From NCBI GenBank assembly GCA_001314865.1, contig LJZR01000007.1, positions 62,001-126,000 of the forward strand: a DNA stretch of 64,000 nucleotides, given 5' to 3'. The translations under genes were made by a program, and so were the position numbers. Positions 45,812 to 54,101 of this stretch are shown one piece after another. Within the stretch, counting starts at the first letter, position 1, and the number at the start of each line of letters is the position of its first letter. The notes below the pieces were generated by a model, which did no database searches, was not told where the DNA came from, and saw only the letters and a program-made list of their open reading frames with translations. The stretch is from Phormidesmis priestleyi Ana (lineage in GTDB: Bacteria; Cyanobacteriota; Cyanobacteriia; Phormidesmidales; Phormidesmidaceae).

Positions 45812-45832
45812 GTCTTTTCCATGGGAAAAGAC
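45812..45832. promoter_or_regulatory. 9-bp hairpin in the leader of the CPBP protease gene
   Basis: GTCTTTTCC (45812-45820) and GGAAAAGAC (45824-45832) are perfect complements around a 3-nt ATG loop, 50 bp before the start codon. It could be an operator palindrome or a leader hairpin. No T-run follows directly, which argues against a terminator. Confidence 0.4.
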
Positions 45833-45882
45833 AAGGGCGGGCATTTGATCTGCCACTATTATCTTTCATCACTTTATTCAGC

Positions 45883-47535
45883 ATGACCCTCAAGCGTATT
45901 GTCCTGTCTTTTTTAACGTTGATTGTGGCATTGCAAATGGGCGCTTCGCTCATCGGCAGCCTGGGGGAGCCACAGGTCGGAAATCAGCTACAGCTATACC
46001 AAACTGACCTGCTGGTGCAGGCTAGCAGCTGGGATGGCAGTGGCCTACCGGAGAATGAAGTGCAGCAGTTTCGCAGCGCTGTGTTTGGCGAAAATGCGCT
46101 TGAAAGTGCAACCGAGCAATATTTAGAAGTGCGTCAAGATTCGGCTACTGGGCTATTGCGCTTGCAAAAGCAGCTGGCAGATTCACCGCGACCGAATGGT
46201 CAATCACAACAGCCGGATGGCCAATTAGCAGATCCAGCAGACCCAGCAGACCCAGCAGACCCAGACAGTTCTGTATCAGCGGCTAATGCCCAAGCCAATG
46301 CCCAAGCCAATGCCCAATTGATGGCGATCGCCCAAAGCCAGCAGCAGCTAATCGAGCAGGTGGATCTACGGCTGGGGCTGTTGAAAGTGGCGCAGGGTGA
46401 AGTGGATGAGGCGATCGCAACTTGGCAGCGTATTACGGCCAACGCAGGCCCACAAGCGACAGCGGCCAGCGTATTGATAGACCTTTGGCAAACGCCACCT
46501 GTCCTTAGACCCCAGACGCCCTTAGTCATTGACAACGCGCTGAAAGGATGGCTGCATGATAGTGCCTTGGAGCGGCTGTATACCCTAGAAAATAAGACCG
46601 ACCCGTTGGCGCAGCTACAGCAGGAAAAACGCGATCGCGCAGAACAAAAGCTGATTCAGCTCAGCATTGTAGGGCTACTGCCTTCTTTTGGTGGGCTGTT
46701 GGGTACCGCTGGCCTGATTGCCCTGGTCGGTCAACGGGTGCTCAAAGGGAAGGGGGCTGTTTTGGCCGTGCCTGAAGGACAGTGGGAAGTGCCCTGGGAC
46801 TGGGAGGTCATCTGGCAGGTCGTGGTAGGGGGGTTCTTATTTGTCGGGCAAATTGCGCTGCCGCTGATGCTGCGGCTAGGATTGGATATCAGTCAGTCGC
46901 TGCGAATGGCGCAGGAAGTGGCTTTTGCCAATGCAGACTGGGCCTTGGCGCTCACCAGCCGAGGTAAAGCGCTGTACTCATTAGTGTTTTATTTATTAAT
47001 GGCGGTTAGCACTTTGGGGGTGCTGTATTGGTCAATCAGGCCCTATTCGCCGCTGCCTAAAGACTGGTTTCGGATCAGGCTAGGGGGCAAATGGCCGCTG
47101 TGGGGCCTGGGTAGCTACCTCATTGCGCTGCCGCTCATGCTGGCAATTTCACTGCTTAATCAACAACTATGGCAGGGACAAGGCGGCAATAACCCAATTT
47201 TGCAGCTAGTGCTAGAAGAGCGCGACCCTGTGGCGCTTGGCATGTTTTTCTTTACGGCAGCGGTCGCTGCACCCGTGTTTGAAGAAATTTTGTTCAGAGG
47301 TTTTTTACTGCCCTCTTTAACGCGCTATATGCCCATTTGGGGAGCCATTGGCCTAAGCAGCCTAATTTTTTCAGCGGCGCATTTAAGTTTTTCAGAGGTA
47401 TTGCCGCTGACAGTATTGGGGACGATTTTAGGGTTTGCTTATGTGCGATCGCAAAATCTACTGTCTTCAATTTTGCTGCACAGCACCTGGAACAGCGTCA
47501 CGATGCTTGGCTTGTTCTTGTTAGGCAGTAGCTAA
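45883..47535 (+). CDS. CPBP-family intramembrane glutamic endopeptidase with long N-terminal region
   Basis: The product has 550 residues. A signal-anchor-like N-terminus is followed by a ~200-residue extracytoplasmic region with two low-complexity runs (PADPADPAD and NAQANAQANAQ) and a TPR-like helix pair (GLLKVAQGEVDEAIATWQRI, split). The C-terminal half has multiple membrane spans and the protease core: EEILFR (E467, E468, R472), H500 in SAAHLSF and H533 in LLHSTWNS. CPBP proteases process prenylated or membrane-linked proteins or act in peptide immunity. The substrate here is unknown. The gene end lies in a repeat that contains the stop codon. Confidence 0.88.
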   Translation: MTLKRIVLSFLTLIVALQMGASLIGSLGEPQVGNQLQLYQTDLLVQASSWDGSGLPENEVQQFRSAVFGENALESATEQYLEVRQDSATGLLRLQKQLADSPRPNGQSQQPDGQLADPADPADPADPDSSVSAANAQANAQANAQLMAIAQSQQQLIEQVDLRLGLLKVAQGEVDEAIATWQRITANAGPQATAASVLIDLWQTPPVLRPQTPLVIDNALKGWLHDSALERLYTLENKTDPLAQLQQEKRDRAEQKLIQLSIVGLLPSFGGLLGTAGLIALVGQRVLKGKGAVLAVPEGQWEVPWDWEVIWQVVVGGFLFVGQIALPLMLRLGLDISQSLRMAQEVAFANADWALALTSRGKALYSLVFYLLMAVSTLGVLYWSIRPYSPLPKDWFRIRLGGKWPLWGLGSYLIALPLMLAISLLNQQLWQGQGGNNPILQLVLEERDPVALGMFFFTAAVAAPVFEEILFRGFLLPSLTRYMPIWGAIGLSSLIFSAAHLSFSEVLPLTVLGTILGFAYVRSQNLLSSILLHSTWNSVTMLGLFLLGSS

Positions 47536-47597
47536 GCCAGTAGCTGAATCACTTGCTAAGCCAGCAGCCAAGTCAGTAGCTGAATAAGTTGCTAAGT
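47525..47597. repeat. Degenerate repeat containing the protease gene's stop codon
   Basis: GCAGTAGCTAAG (with the TAA stop at 47533-47535) is echoed by CCAGTAGCTGAA, TTGCTAAG, CCAGCAGCCAAG, TCAGTAGCTGAA and TTGCTAAG. The copies make a compound tandem repeat of ~12-bp units just behind the gene. Confidence 0.7.
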
Positions 47598-47724
47598 GAA
47601 TTGATCAGAGCCGTCGTATGGTGTTACCTATCACCATCGCGATCTGTTTGGGTCTGTTCATTGAAGCCGCCAAGTAAGACCAACGGTTGCTCCATGATCG
47701 CGCCACACTTGGCAGTTAAGGATC

Positions 47725-49419
47725 ATGCCTTCTAAGAAAGACACCCTCAAAGCAGTTTGGAGCCGATATCGCCAAGAATATCTAAATCTTGTCACCGATT
47801 TAGAACAAATGGTTGTCGTGGTGCCGAGCGATATCACAGATCTTCGGTTAAAGATAGCAGACGATCCCGCTGTACTGAACTTAGCCAAGCAGGCCATTCA
47901 TACCTTAAAAGGCGCACTGGGTAGCTTTGGGTTTAGGGAGCTTTCTGGGGCTTCAGCTCAGGCTGAAAGGCTCATTTCTACTGCTGCTCAGCTCACGGGC
48001 GAACAGATCTGGCAGCTCAGCGAGCTAATCGCGCAGCTACGATCTACGCTAGAAGCCGCCTCAGACCCCGCCTCGGCCACCCTTGCGCTCAAAGATCTGA
48101 CCAGGCAGTCCTCAAAGAGTTGTGACTGGCTGATTGTCAGTTGCGATATGGAACTCACTGAAGATGTGATTCACCAGTCTTCGGTGTGGCGGTTAGATAC
48201 TCGCGTGGCGACTACTGCATCAGAAGCCTGGGCGGTACTCAGCCAGCACTCGCCGGACGTCATTGTGCTGGATCTTGACTGCATTCTCGACTGTGTTGAT
48301 GAGCCTTGCGGGCTCGACTTTTTACATGAGCTAATGCTTCAGCATCCTACGGTCTCTACGATTGTGATGAGTGCGCATGATTCGCTGAGCGATCGCATTC
48401 AGGCCATTCGCGCGGGCGCTTGCACCTTCTTAGCAAAGCCCGTAACGTCGGTTCAGGTGGTAGAAACGGTGACAAATCGGCTGGCCCAGCGAACACAGCC
48501 TACCGCTCGTATTGTCGCCCTAGATGATGATCCTGCTATTTTATTGGGTTTGAAGCGATTGCTCACACCGTTAGGATTTCAGCTTACGCTTGTGTCAGAC
48601 CCGCTACAGCTGTGGGAGGCCATTGAGAAAACGGTGCCCGATTTGCTCATTCTGGATATTGAAATCCCTGAATTTAGCGGTATAGAGCTTTGTAAAGTCA
48701 TTCGTAGCGACCCTAAGCTGGCCCAGCTGCCCATTTTGTTTTTATCGGCCCACAGCGATGCTGAAATGGTTTCTCAGGTATTTGAATGCGGCGCTGATGA
48801 CTATGTCAGCAAGCCGATTGTAGGCCCCGCGTTGGTGACTCGCATATTAAACCGGATGGAGCGACGGCGGCTACTGCAAAAGCTGGCAGAAACGGATGAC
48901 CTGACGGGGCTCAGTCGCAGGCGACAAGCGGTGGAGGTACTAGAGCGATCGCTCAAACTCGCCTCTCGGCAAAAAACAACTGTGTGCTTAGCCATTTTGG
49001 ATCTAGACGACTTTAAACAAATCAACGACCACTACGGACATGAGATCGGAGACAAGGTATTAAAAACGCTAGGCGACTATCTACGACAAACCTTTAGAGG
49101 AGAAGATATCGTGGCGCGCTGGGGCGGAGAAGAATTTATGGTGGGCCTGTATGGTACGCCGAAAAACATTGCCGTTGAAAGATTGGAACGATTTTTACGT
49201 GCGTTTTTTCAACATATTTTTCAGGGCGTTTTGCAGGGCAACAATCAGCAGCGCTTTCAGGTGAGCTTTAGCGGCGGCGTAGCGGTTTATCCAACCGATG
49301 GAACCAGCGTACAGCAGCTTTATCGCTGCGCCGACCAAGCATTATACCAAGCCAAAGCCGCTGGCCGTAGTCGCATTCTGCCAGCAGAATCTACCCAGAG
49401 CAGTTGCTTAGAGGGCTAG
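47725..49419 (+). CDS. HPt-receiver-receiver-GGDEF diguanylate cyclase
   Basis: The product has 564 residues. The order of domains is an HPt domain (phospho-His H59 in AIHTLKGALGSFG), a first receiver (~134-250), a second receiver (~262-380) and a GGDEF domain (~390-555). The second receiver is complete (D267-D269, D311, S341, K363). The first lacks the usual acidic pair (LIVSCDM) although it keeps a phospho-Asp candidate (D183/D185) and K238, so it may be a non-phosphorylated pseudo-receiver. The cyclase has GGEEF (467-471) and an inhibitory RxxD site (R458, D461) five residues before it. It should make c-di-GMP under phosphorelay control. Confidence 0.92.
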   Translation: MPSKKDTLKAVWSRYRQEYLNLVTDLEQMVVVVPSDITDLRLKIADDPAVLNLAKQAIHTLKGALGSFGFRELSGASAQAERLISTAAQLTGEQIWQLSELIAQLRSTLEAASDPASATLALKDLTRQSSKSCDWLIVSCDMELTEDVIHQSSVWRLDTRVATTASEAWAVLSQHSPDVIVLDLDCILDCVDEPCGLDFLHELMLQHPTVSTIVMSAHDSLSDRIQAIRAGACTFLAKPVTSVQVVETVTNRLAQRTQPTARIVALDDDPAILLGLKRLLTPLGFQLTLVSDPLQLWEAIEKTVPDLLILDIEIPEFSGIELCKVIRSDPKLAQLPILFLSAHSDAEMVSQVFECGADDYVSKPIVGPALVTRILNRMERRRLLQKLAETDDLTGLSRRRQAVEVLERSLKLASRQKTTVCLAILDLDDFKQINDHYGHEIGDKVLKTLGDYLRQTFRGEDIVARWGGEEFMVGLYGTPKNIAVERLERFLRAFFQHIFQGVLQGNNQQRFQVSFSGGVAVYPTDGTSVQQLYRCADQALYQAKAAGRSRILPAESTQSSCLEG

Positions 49420-49464
49420 ACAGGCTGGCTATATAGTCTGGCTATATAGGCGGCTGGCTAGATA
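49414..49464. repeat. Degenerate GGCTATATAG/GGCTAGATAG repeats at the cyclase gene end
   Basis: GGCTAGACA (containing the TAG stop) is followed by GGCTATATAGTCT, GGCTATATAGGC and GGCTAGATAG, another short repeat starting at a stop codon. Confidence 0.6.
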
Positions 49465-49469
49465 GAGCG

Positions 49470-50102
49470 CTAATCCTCATCCTGAGGAGGCCAGTCATCG
49501 TCGGTATCTTCTTGGGAGACTTCAGGCGCTGCGCTGCTGCTCATACTTTGACTACCTGCGCCTCGACTGCTGCCTACCGTCTGAGTGCTTGGCTGAGTAC
49601 TGACCTGAGGCGAAGGCCGATCAAATGCGCTAACCGTGGGTGGGGTTGAGGCTGAAGCGGATGTCGAAGGGGACGCTGTAGCAGGCGTCGCAGGAGGCTG
49701 GGCAGCGGGCTTAATGACGTTGGCTGTGCGTTGAACGGCGGGCATTTCTTCGGGCTCAATGCCGAGCTGCTCGCGCGCTTGATTCAAGAGGTAGGCAATG
49801 CCAGTGCGTCCGGTGTCAAGCAGGCTTTTGCCCTTGTCGGTAATAGACTGGGCGTCAGTAGGGGTGCTTGCTGCGTCGCCAGAGCTGTCTATCCATTCAC
49901 GGATGCTTTTGCCAGCACGGACGGATGTATCGCTAAACCAAGCACCGAATACAAATACTGAGCAAATGATCAGCCAAATCAGCTGGGAAATTTCTTTAAG
50001 GATATTGCCGGTTAGATTCAATGCCTTTTGGTAGGTTTCAGCTGTTTCATCAGAAAACAGCAAATCCCATAGCTCGGAGGCTTTTATTTGAATGCGATCC
50101 AT
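49470..50102 (-). CDS. Single-pass membrane protein with Ser/Pro/Thr-rich tail, unknown function
   Basis: The start was placed at ATG 50102 (MDRIQIKASELWDLLF), giving 210 residues. An ATG 54 bp upstream would add a VKPIA-VKPIA repeat encoded by 15-bp units. An N-terminal helix precedes one hydrophobic span (LIWLIICSVFVFGAWF). Next come a short helical region (AYLLNQAREQLGIEPEEM) and ~100 low-complexity residues rich in Pro, Ser, Thr and Ala, ending in the acidic DDDWPPQDED. No family was recognised. Confidence 0.6.
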   Translation of the reverse strand: MDRIQIKASELWDLLFSDETAETYQKALNLTGNILKEISQLIWLIICSVFVFGAWFSDTSVRAGKSIREWIDSSGDAASTPTDAQSITDKGKSLLDTGRTGIAYLLNQAREQLGIEPEEMPAVQRTANVIKPAAQPPATPATASPSTSASASTPPTVSAFDRPSPQVSTQPSTQTVGSSRGAGSQSMSSSAAPEVSQEDTDDDWPPQDED

Positions 50103-50195
50103 AGGTTTAACGGCGATAGGTTTAACAGCGATAGGTTTAACAGATGATTGAATCAAGCCGGTGGGTAATGGGCCTCAGATGAGTTGTCGGCTGAG

Positions 50196-51173
50196 TTACC
50201 CGCCCCATACTTTTTGTAGAACGGTCTGTGGCTCAATGTCTGTAATTTTACCGGTAGGAGACGAAATACCCAAAAACCGAGTTTCTTCACCTTCGGTAGG
50301 TGGCAGCATTTCTTCTGGCTGGTTACTGCCAAAGAGCGCCAGTGTAAACACTTTTAGGGCCACTGCTAGCTGCATGATGTGACTATCAGGGCTAATGGCC
50401 AGATCAGCCCCTGCAATGAAGGCGGCGGTTTGCCCTAAGTTGGTCGCGGTCGCTACGACTAGCTCGGAGTCTGCCTGTTTGAGTTGGTTAACCTGCTCGG
50501 CACTATCATTGGTTTGGAGCACGACCACCGGTAAGTTGGGTTGCTTGGCGCGAAAGTCTTTAATTAACGCCTGCCAGCTAGGGGTGGGATAGCTGGCTGC
50601 GCGATCGCCTATCCCTGTTGCAGGGCCGGGATACATCAAAACATAGCCGTTTTTTAACTGAAGGCGATCGCGCAGTGCATTGGCCCAGGCAATATCCCCT
50701 TCTGGCACATTAATCGTTGGCAGTGCGGTAGGCGTATTGATATTAATGGCGCTGAGCAAGTCGTGGTAGCGCTCGGCCTGATACTGAGGCTTGCCTGCTT
50801 GCGACTTGTCAGGCACAAGTGCGGTGTAAAACCAAGGTGTACGAGTGGTGTCGTAGGTGATACGAGTTGGGACGCCGCTGAGCCATAGCAGCAGTCCGGT
50901 GCCCCATTTGGTATTGCTAGAGATCGCGACTTCGTATTCGCGATCGCGAATCAGTCCTAGCAGGTTGGCCCAATCAGAAGGGCTAGTCGTTCCTGAAAAA
51001 GCGAACGGCAGCACGGTATCTACAATTTTTGAGACTCGATAGGCGGCGACCGCCTTAGGCTCAGCGACAACAGCAATTTCGGCTTTGGAATATACCTTTT
51101 TGATATCTTCTAAGACCGGGAAAAATAAAAGCTGATCGCTGATGCCACCAGGAACTAGAGCCAGTATGCGCAT
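50196..51173 (-). CDS. Glycosyltransferase family 9 (heptosyltransferase-like)
   Basis: The product has 325 residues with a GT-B fold. ILALVPGGISDQLLFFPVLEDIKK at the N-terminus replaces the usual GDxLL motif of ADP-heptose transferases. The C-domain has MYPGPATGIGDRAASYP (donor-binding segment) and ADLAISPDSHIMQLAVAL, close to the typical DTGxMHLAAAL. Ends in LFGSNQPEEMLPP. A role in cell-surface glycan synthesis is likely. It lies far from the main polysaccharide locus. Confidence 0.8.
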   Translation of the reverse strand: MRILALVPGGISDQLLFFPVLEDIKKVYSKAEIAVVAEPKAVAAYRVSKIVDTVLPFAFSGTTSPSDWANLLGLIRDREYEVAISSNTKWGTGLLLWLSGVPTRITYDTTRTPWFYTALVPDKSQAGKPQYQAERYHDLLSAININTPTALPTINVPEGDIAWANALRDRLQLKNGYVLMYPGPATGIGDRAASYPTPSWQALIKDFRAKQPNLPVVVLQTNDSAEQVNQLKQADSELVVATATNLGQTAAFIAGADLAISPDSHIMQLAVALKVFTLALFGSNQPEEMLPPTEGEETRFLGISSPTGKITDIEPQTVLQKVWGG

Positions 51174-51327
51174 GCGGGTTAAAGTCTATGGTTTTATCCG
51201 TTCACCATTCTAGGGGACGCTGGGAAGCTTAACGTCATTCCACAGGAAATAAAATAGAAATGGCTAAATATTGATTAGTCCGGTATTCTGCACTACCGTT
51301 CGAGTGCAAAGATAAACACTAAACCTT

Positions 51328-52035
51328 ATGCATCTTTTAATTCCAGCGGCGGGGGTAGGGCGGCGAATGGGCAGCGATCGCAACAAGCTCCTCATGCCTC
51401 TTATCAACCAGCCCATTTTGGCTTGGACACTTCAGGCCGCCGCTGCCGCTCGCAGCATTCAATGGATTGGCATCATCTGTCAGCCTATTGACCATCCAGA
51501 TATTGAAGCCATCATCCACAGCTTAACCCAGCAAAAAATGCTGCAAAAGCCTACAGTACTCATTCCAGGGGGCGACACTCGCCAAGCCTCGGTATACAAC
51601 GGGCTCCAAGCACTGCCAGCCGCCGCCACCCATGTCCTCATTCACGATGGCGCCCGCTGCCTTGCCACCCCCGCCCTGTTTGACCGCTGCAACGAAGCAA
51701 CCCTTACCATGCCCGGCTTCATTGCAGCAGTGCCCGTTAAAGACACCATTAAGCAAATCAATGCGCAAAGAATCATTACTCATACGCCTGATCGGGATCA
51801 GCTATGGGCCGCGCAAACGCCTCAAGGCTTTGAGGTAGCGCTACTCAAAAAATGTCACGACCAAGGGCAAAATCAAGGATGGCAAGTGACCGATGACGCC
51901 GCGCTGCTAGAGAAATGCGGCATTCCGGTGAGCATTGTAGAAGGCGAAGAAACGAACCTAAAGGTAACGACGCCTGTTGATTTGGCGATCGCGCAGTTTA
52001 TTCTTCAGCAGCGAACATCCGAGCCTGAGGGATAA
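51328..52035 (+). CDS. ispD: 2-C-methyl-D-erythritol 4-phosphate cytidylyltransferase
   Basis: IspD makes CDP-methylerythritol in the MEP isoprenoid pathway. The 235-residue product has the nucleotide-binding motif PAAGVGRRMGSDRNK, VLIPGGDTRQASVYNGL, HDGARCL and VPVKDTIKQ, and ends with VTTPVDLAIAQFIL. The length is normal. Together with ispH at 56-57 kb, the window holds two genes of the same pathway that feed carotenoids, chlorophyll and quinones. Confidence 0.97.
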   Translation: MHLLIPAAGVGRRMGSDRNKLLMPLINQPILAWTLQAAAAARSIQWIGIICQPIDHPDIEAIIHSLTQQKMLQKPTVLIPGGDTRQASVYNGLQALPAAATHVLIHDGARCLATPALFDRCNEATLTMPGFIAAVPVKDTIKQINAQRIITHTPDRDQLWAAQTPQGFEVALLKKCHDQGQNQGWQVTDDAALLEKCGIPVSIVEGEETNLKVTTPVDLAIAQFILQQRTSEPEG

Positions 52036-52120
52036 ATTCTCAGCCGCAAAAAATCAGCTGCAAACAGCAAGTCCTACGGCAAATACAAACGCATACATAA
52101 AGCACATATATAAAAACTCT

Positions 52121-52159
52121 TTCGCCTGCTGACTGTTTGAAAATTAGTCAGCAGGCGAA
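52121..52159. terminator. Strong hairpin between convergent ispD and psb30
   Basis: A perfect 14-bp stem (TTCGCCTGCTGACT at 52121-52134, AGTCAGCAGGCGAA at 52146-52159) has an 11-nt loop. On the minus strand it is followed by GAGTTTTTATA, so it serves psb30. On the plus strand GGAGATTTTAAAAAA follows, so it may also stop ispD transcription. Confidence 0.85.
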
Positions 52160-52250
52160 GGAGATTTTAAAAAATGTTTATATTGAAAATGTCTGCATCT
52201 AAAAAGATATGGCCCCCATAAAAGGTGACCCACCGCGTTATGGCATCGCT

Positions 52251-52403
52251 TTATAGGTCGCCGCCTCGAAGGGCTAACAAAAACACGACAGCAGGGCCAG
52301 AAATAACCACCAACGCCAGCATTGTGAGCTGACCGATCAAAACGAAATCAATTCCACTCAGAATAGAAAGTGGGTTGCCCAAACTTAAAGCTAAAAGAGC
52401 CAT
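52251..52403 (-). CDS. psb30: Photosystem II reaction centre protein Psb30 (Ycf12)
   Basis: A 50-residue protein that is easily missed. After an N-terminal MALLALSLGNP it has a single membrane span with the family pattern IGQLTMLALVVISGPAVVFLL and the terminal RGGDL. Psb30 is a small subunit at the edge of the photosystem II core near PsbJ and PsbE. The start has GGAGG four nucleotides upstream. TACAAT (52460-52465 on the minus strand) is a possible -10 element. A strong terminator lies ~90 bp downstream. The gene is monocistronic. Confidence 0.88.
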   Translation of the reverse strand: MALLALSLGNPLSILSGIDFVLIGQLTMLALVVISGPAVVFLLALRGGDL

Positions 52404-52708
52404 TTATCCTCCGAACGGTTCCAGTCGAACCACATTGAGACAATCTTATACTGCTACGCATTGTACCTTTTGAAGGCAGTCGGGGTTAAACTTTGTTTAC
52501 AAAATTCTAAGGTTTATCATGCTTGCTGATTCCTGTGGCGTCTTCACCTGAGAAGCTTGCCTGAAAAGCTTTTCAGCGGGCCACTCGGCTGCGGCAAGCT
52601 TCACTTGGCTGCGGTAGACTAAAGTGCCCTAGCAATCACTCCAACTTCCCAATTAATCCGATAATTAATCCGGTAATCCGACTTGATTCTAAATAACCCG
52701 AAATAATC
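52404..52708. other. Divergent promoter region of psb30 and the YkgJ-type gene
   Basis: No gene is visible in this 305-bp interval. A possible psb30 promoter lies at 52445-52490. GGCTGCGG(C/T)AAGCTTCACTT-like direct repeats lie at about 52585-52620, and TAATCCG repeats at 52655-52682 in front of the YkgJ-type gene. Confidence 0.6.
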
Positions 52709-53110
52709 ATGGCTACCTGGCAGTGCGTTAAAAGCTGCGGTGCTTGCTGCCAGCTTGACCCCGCAGATCGTCCCGACCTTTCCGATTATCTTTCACCCAC
52801 AGAGCTATCGCTTTATATGAGCATGGTGGGCGAAGATGGATGGTGCATTAACTACGACAAGTCTCAGCGTGAATGCACTATCTACGAAGATCGGCCCAGC
52901 TTTTGCCGAGTACAGCCTGACACCTTTCAAAAGCTATATGACATCTCTCCGACAGACCTCAATGACTTTGCAATTGAGTGCTGCGAGCAGCAAATCTCAG
53001 GGGTTTATGGCAATCACAGCGAAGAAATGACCCGTTTTTATCAGGCCGTTGGCATAGAAAGTAAACTCATAGAACTAACCGCAGAGCCGGAGACGATTTC
53101 TGAGGAATGA
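52709..53110 (+). CDS. YkgJ-family cysteine cluster protein
   Basis: The product has 133 residues. Eight cysteines are arranged as in YkgJ/Fe-S-type zinc- or iron-binding clusters: CVKSCGACCQ at the N-terminus, GWCINYD, RECTIYEDRPSFCRVQP and ECCEQQ. The family is thought to bind a metal, but its reaction is unknown. It is the first of a plus-strand run with the GDT1-type genes, 67 bp before the next. Confidence 0.85.
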   Translation: MATWQCVKSCGACCQLDPADRPDLSDYLSPTELSLYMSMVGEDGWCINYDKSQRECTIYEDRPSFCRVQPDTFQKLYDISPTDLNDFAIECCEQQISGVYGNHSEEMTRFYQAVGIESKLIELTAEPETISEE

Positions 53111-53177
53111 GCCGAATACGTTGCGCTTATGGGCTTCTTTGCAGATAATGAAAGAAATATGAAAAGCCCTCAACATT

Positions 53178-53591
53178 GTGATTGCTCCTGAACCCATTAT
53201 TCAAGAACCGTCAATAGCAGACAGCGCAACCCATCGGCCCCCTGAAAATATTCCTGAAGCCAAGAGTGAAGATAATATCGTTGCGAATGCCGCTGTTCCG
53301 AATAATGCAGGGGCTTTTTGGGTTGTTTTCCTATCTACCTTTATCACTATTTTTCTAGCCGAGCTAGGGGATAAAACCCAGCTTGCCACGCTGCTCCTAA
53401 GCGCAGAGTCTCAGTCACCCTTGGTCGTTTTTTTTGGGGCAGGGCTGGCGCTGGTTGCCACAAGCCTCATTGGCGTGCTGTTAGGGCAGTGGCTTTCTAA
53501 GCGCATACCCGAAGAGACGCTCGATACCTGTGCCGGAATTTTGCTACTGCTCATCACCATTGGCTTGGTCGGCGATATCGTTGGGCATTAG
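53178..53591 (+). CDS. Half-size TMEM165/GDT1 family transporter, first subunit
   Basis: The product has 137 residues (GTG start). After ~45 hydrophilic residues it has three membrane spans with one copy of the family signature ELGDKTQLATLLL. Full-length members (about 200 residues) contain two such halves, E-x-G-D-(K/R)-(T/S) each. The second half is encoded by the next gene, 86 bp downstream. GDT1 proteins export Mn2+ or exchange Ca2+/H+, and split 'hemi' Mn exporters have been described in Anabaena, as I recall. In a cyanobacterium this would protect manganese balance for photosystem II. Confidence 0.85.
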   Translation: MIAPEPIIQEPSIADSATHRPPENIPEAKSEDNIVANAAVPNNAGAFWVVFLSTFITIFLAELGDKTQLATLLLSAESQSPLVVFFGAGLALVATSLIGVLLGQWLSKRIPEETLDTCAGILLLLITIGLVGDIVGH

Positions 53592-53677
53592 CTCGGGCAT
53601 TGGATATTAGACATACTGTAGAACATTGATTTGTAGAGCATTGACTGAAGAGTCCTTAAAGTCATCGGTTTAAGACA

Positions 53678-53962
53678 ATGGATTTCAAGCTGTTTGTAGT
53701 GAGTTTTGTGACGGTGTTTGTGTCGGAGCTAGGAGATAAAAGTCAGCTAGCAGCGATCGCACTAGGTGGCTCTTCTCCTTCGCCCAAAGTCGTCTTTCTG
53801 GGCTCAGCGAGTGCGCTGCTGCTAGCGTCGTTTTTGTCAGTGCTGTTGGGGGAGAGTACGGCGCTGCTGCTTCCAGAAAAAGTGGTGAAAGGTGTTGCCG
53901 CAATTGGGTTTGGGCTGCTCGCTGTACGGCTGCTGTGGCCTGAGTCCGAAGCGTCTGAATGA
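53678..53962 (+). CDS. Half-size TMEM165/GDT1 family transporter, second subunit
   Basis: The product has 94 residues and consists of three membrane spans with the signature ELGDKSQLAAIAL. It is shorter than its neighbour and lacks the hydrophilic N-terminal extension. Because one signature per protein is too few for the known two-motif transporter, the two products probably pair as a heterodimer. The pairing is inferred from adjacency and complementarity. Confidence 0.85.
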   Translation: MDFKLFVVSFVTVFVSELGDKSQLAAIALGGSSPSPKVVFLGSASALLLASFLSVLLGESTALLLPEKVVKGVAAIGFGLLAVRLLWPESEASE

Positions 53963-54101
53963 CGGTCTCTGATTGAGATTGCCCTTGGGTATTGCACACT
54001 CACGCTACAGTTAAAATAATCATTAAATGACTCGGCCAAAAGCCGCAGCACAGCCTTTCTGTTTTCCCCTCCGTCTTGCCCTCAACCGACCGTAAGCGCC
54101 G

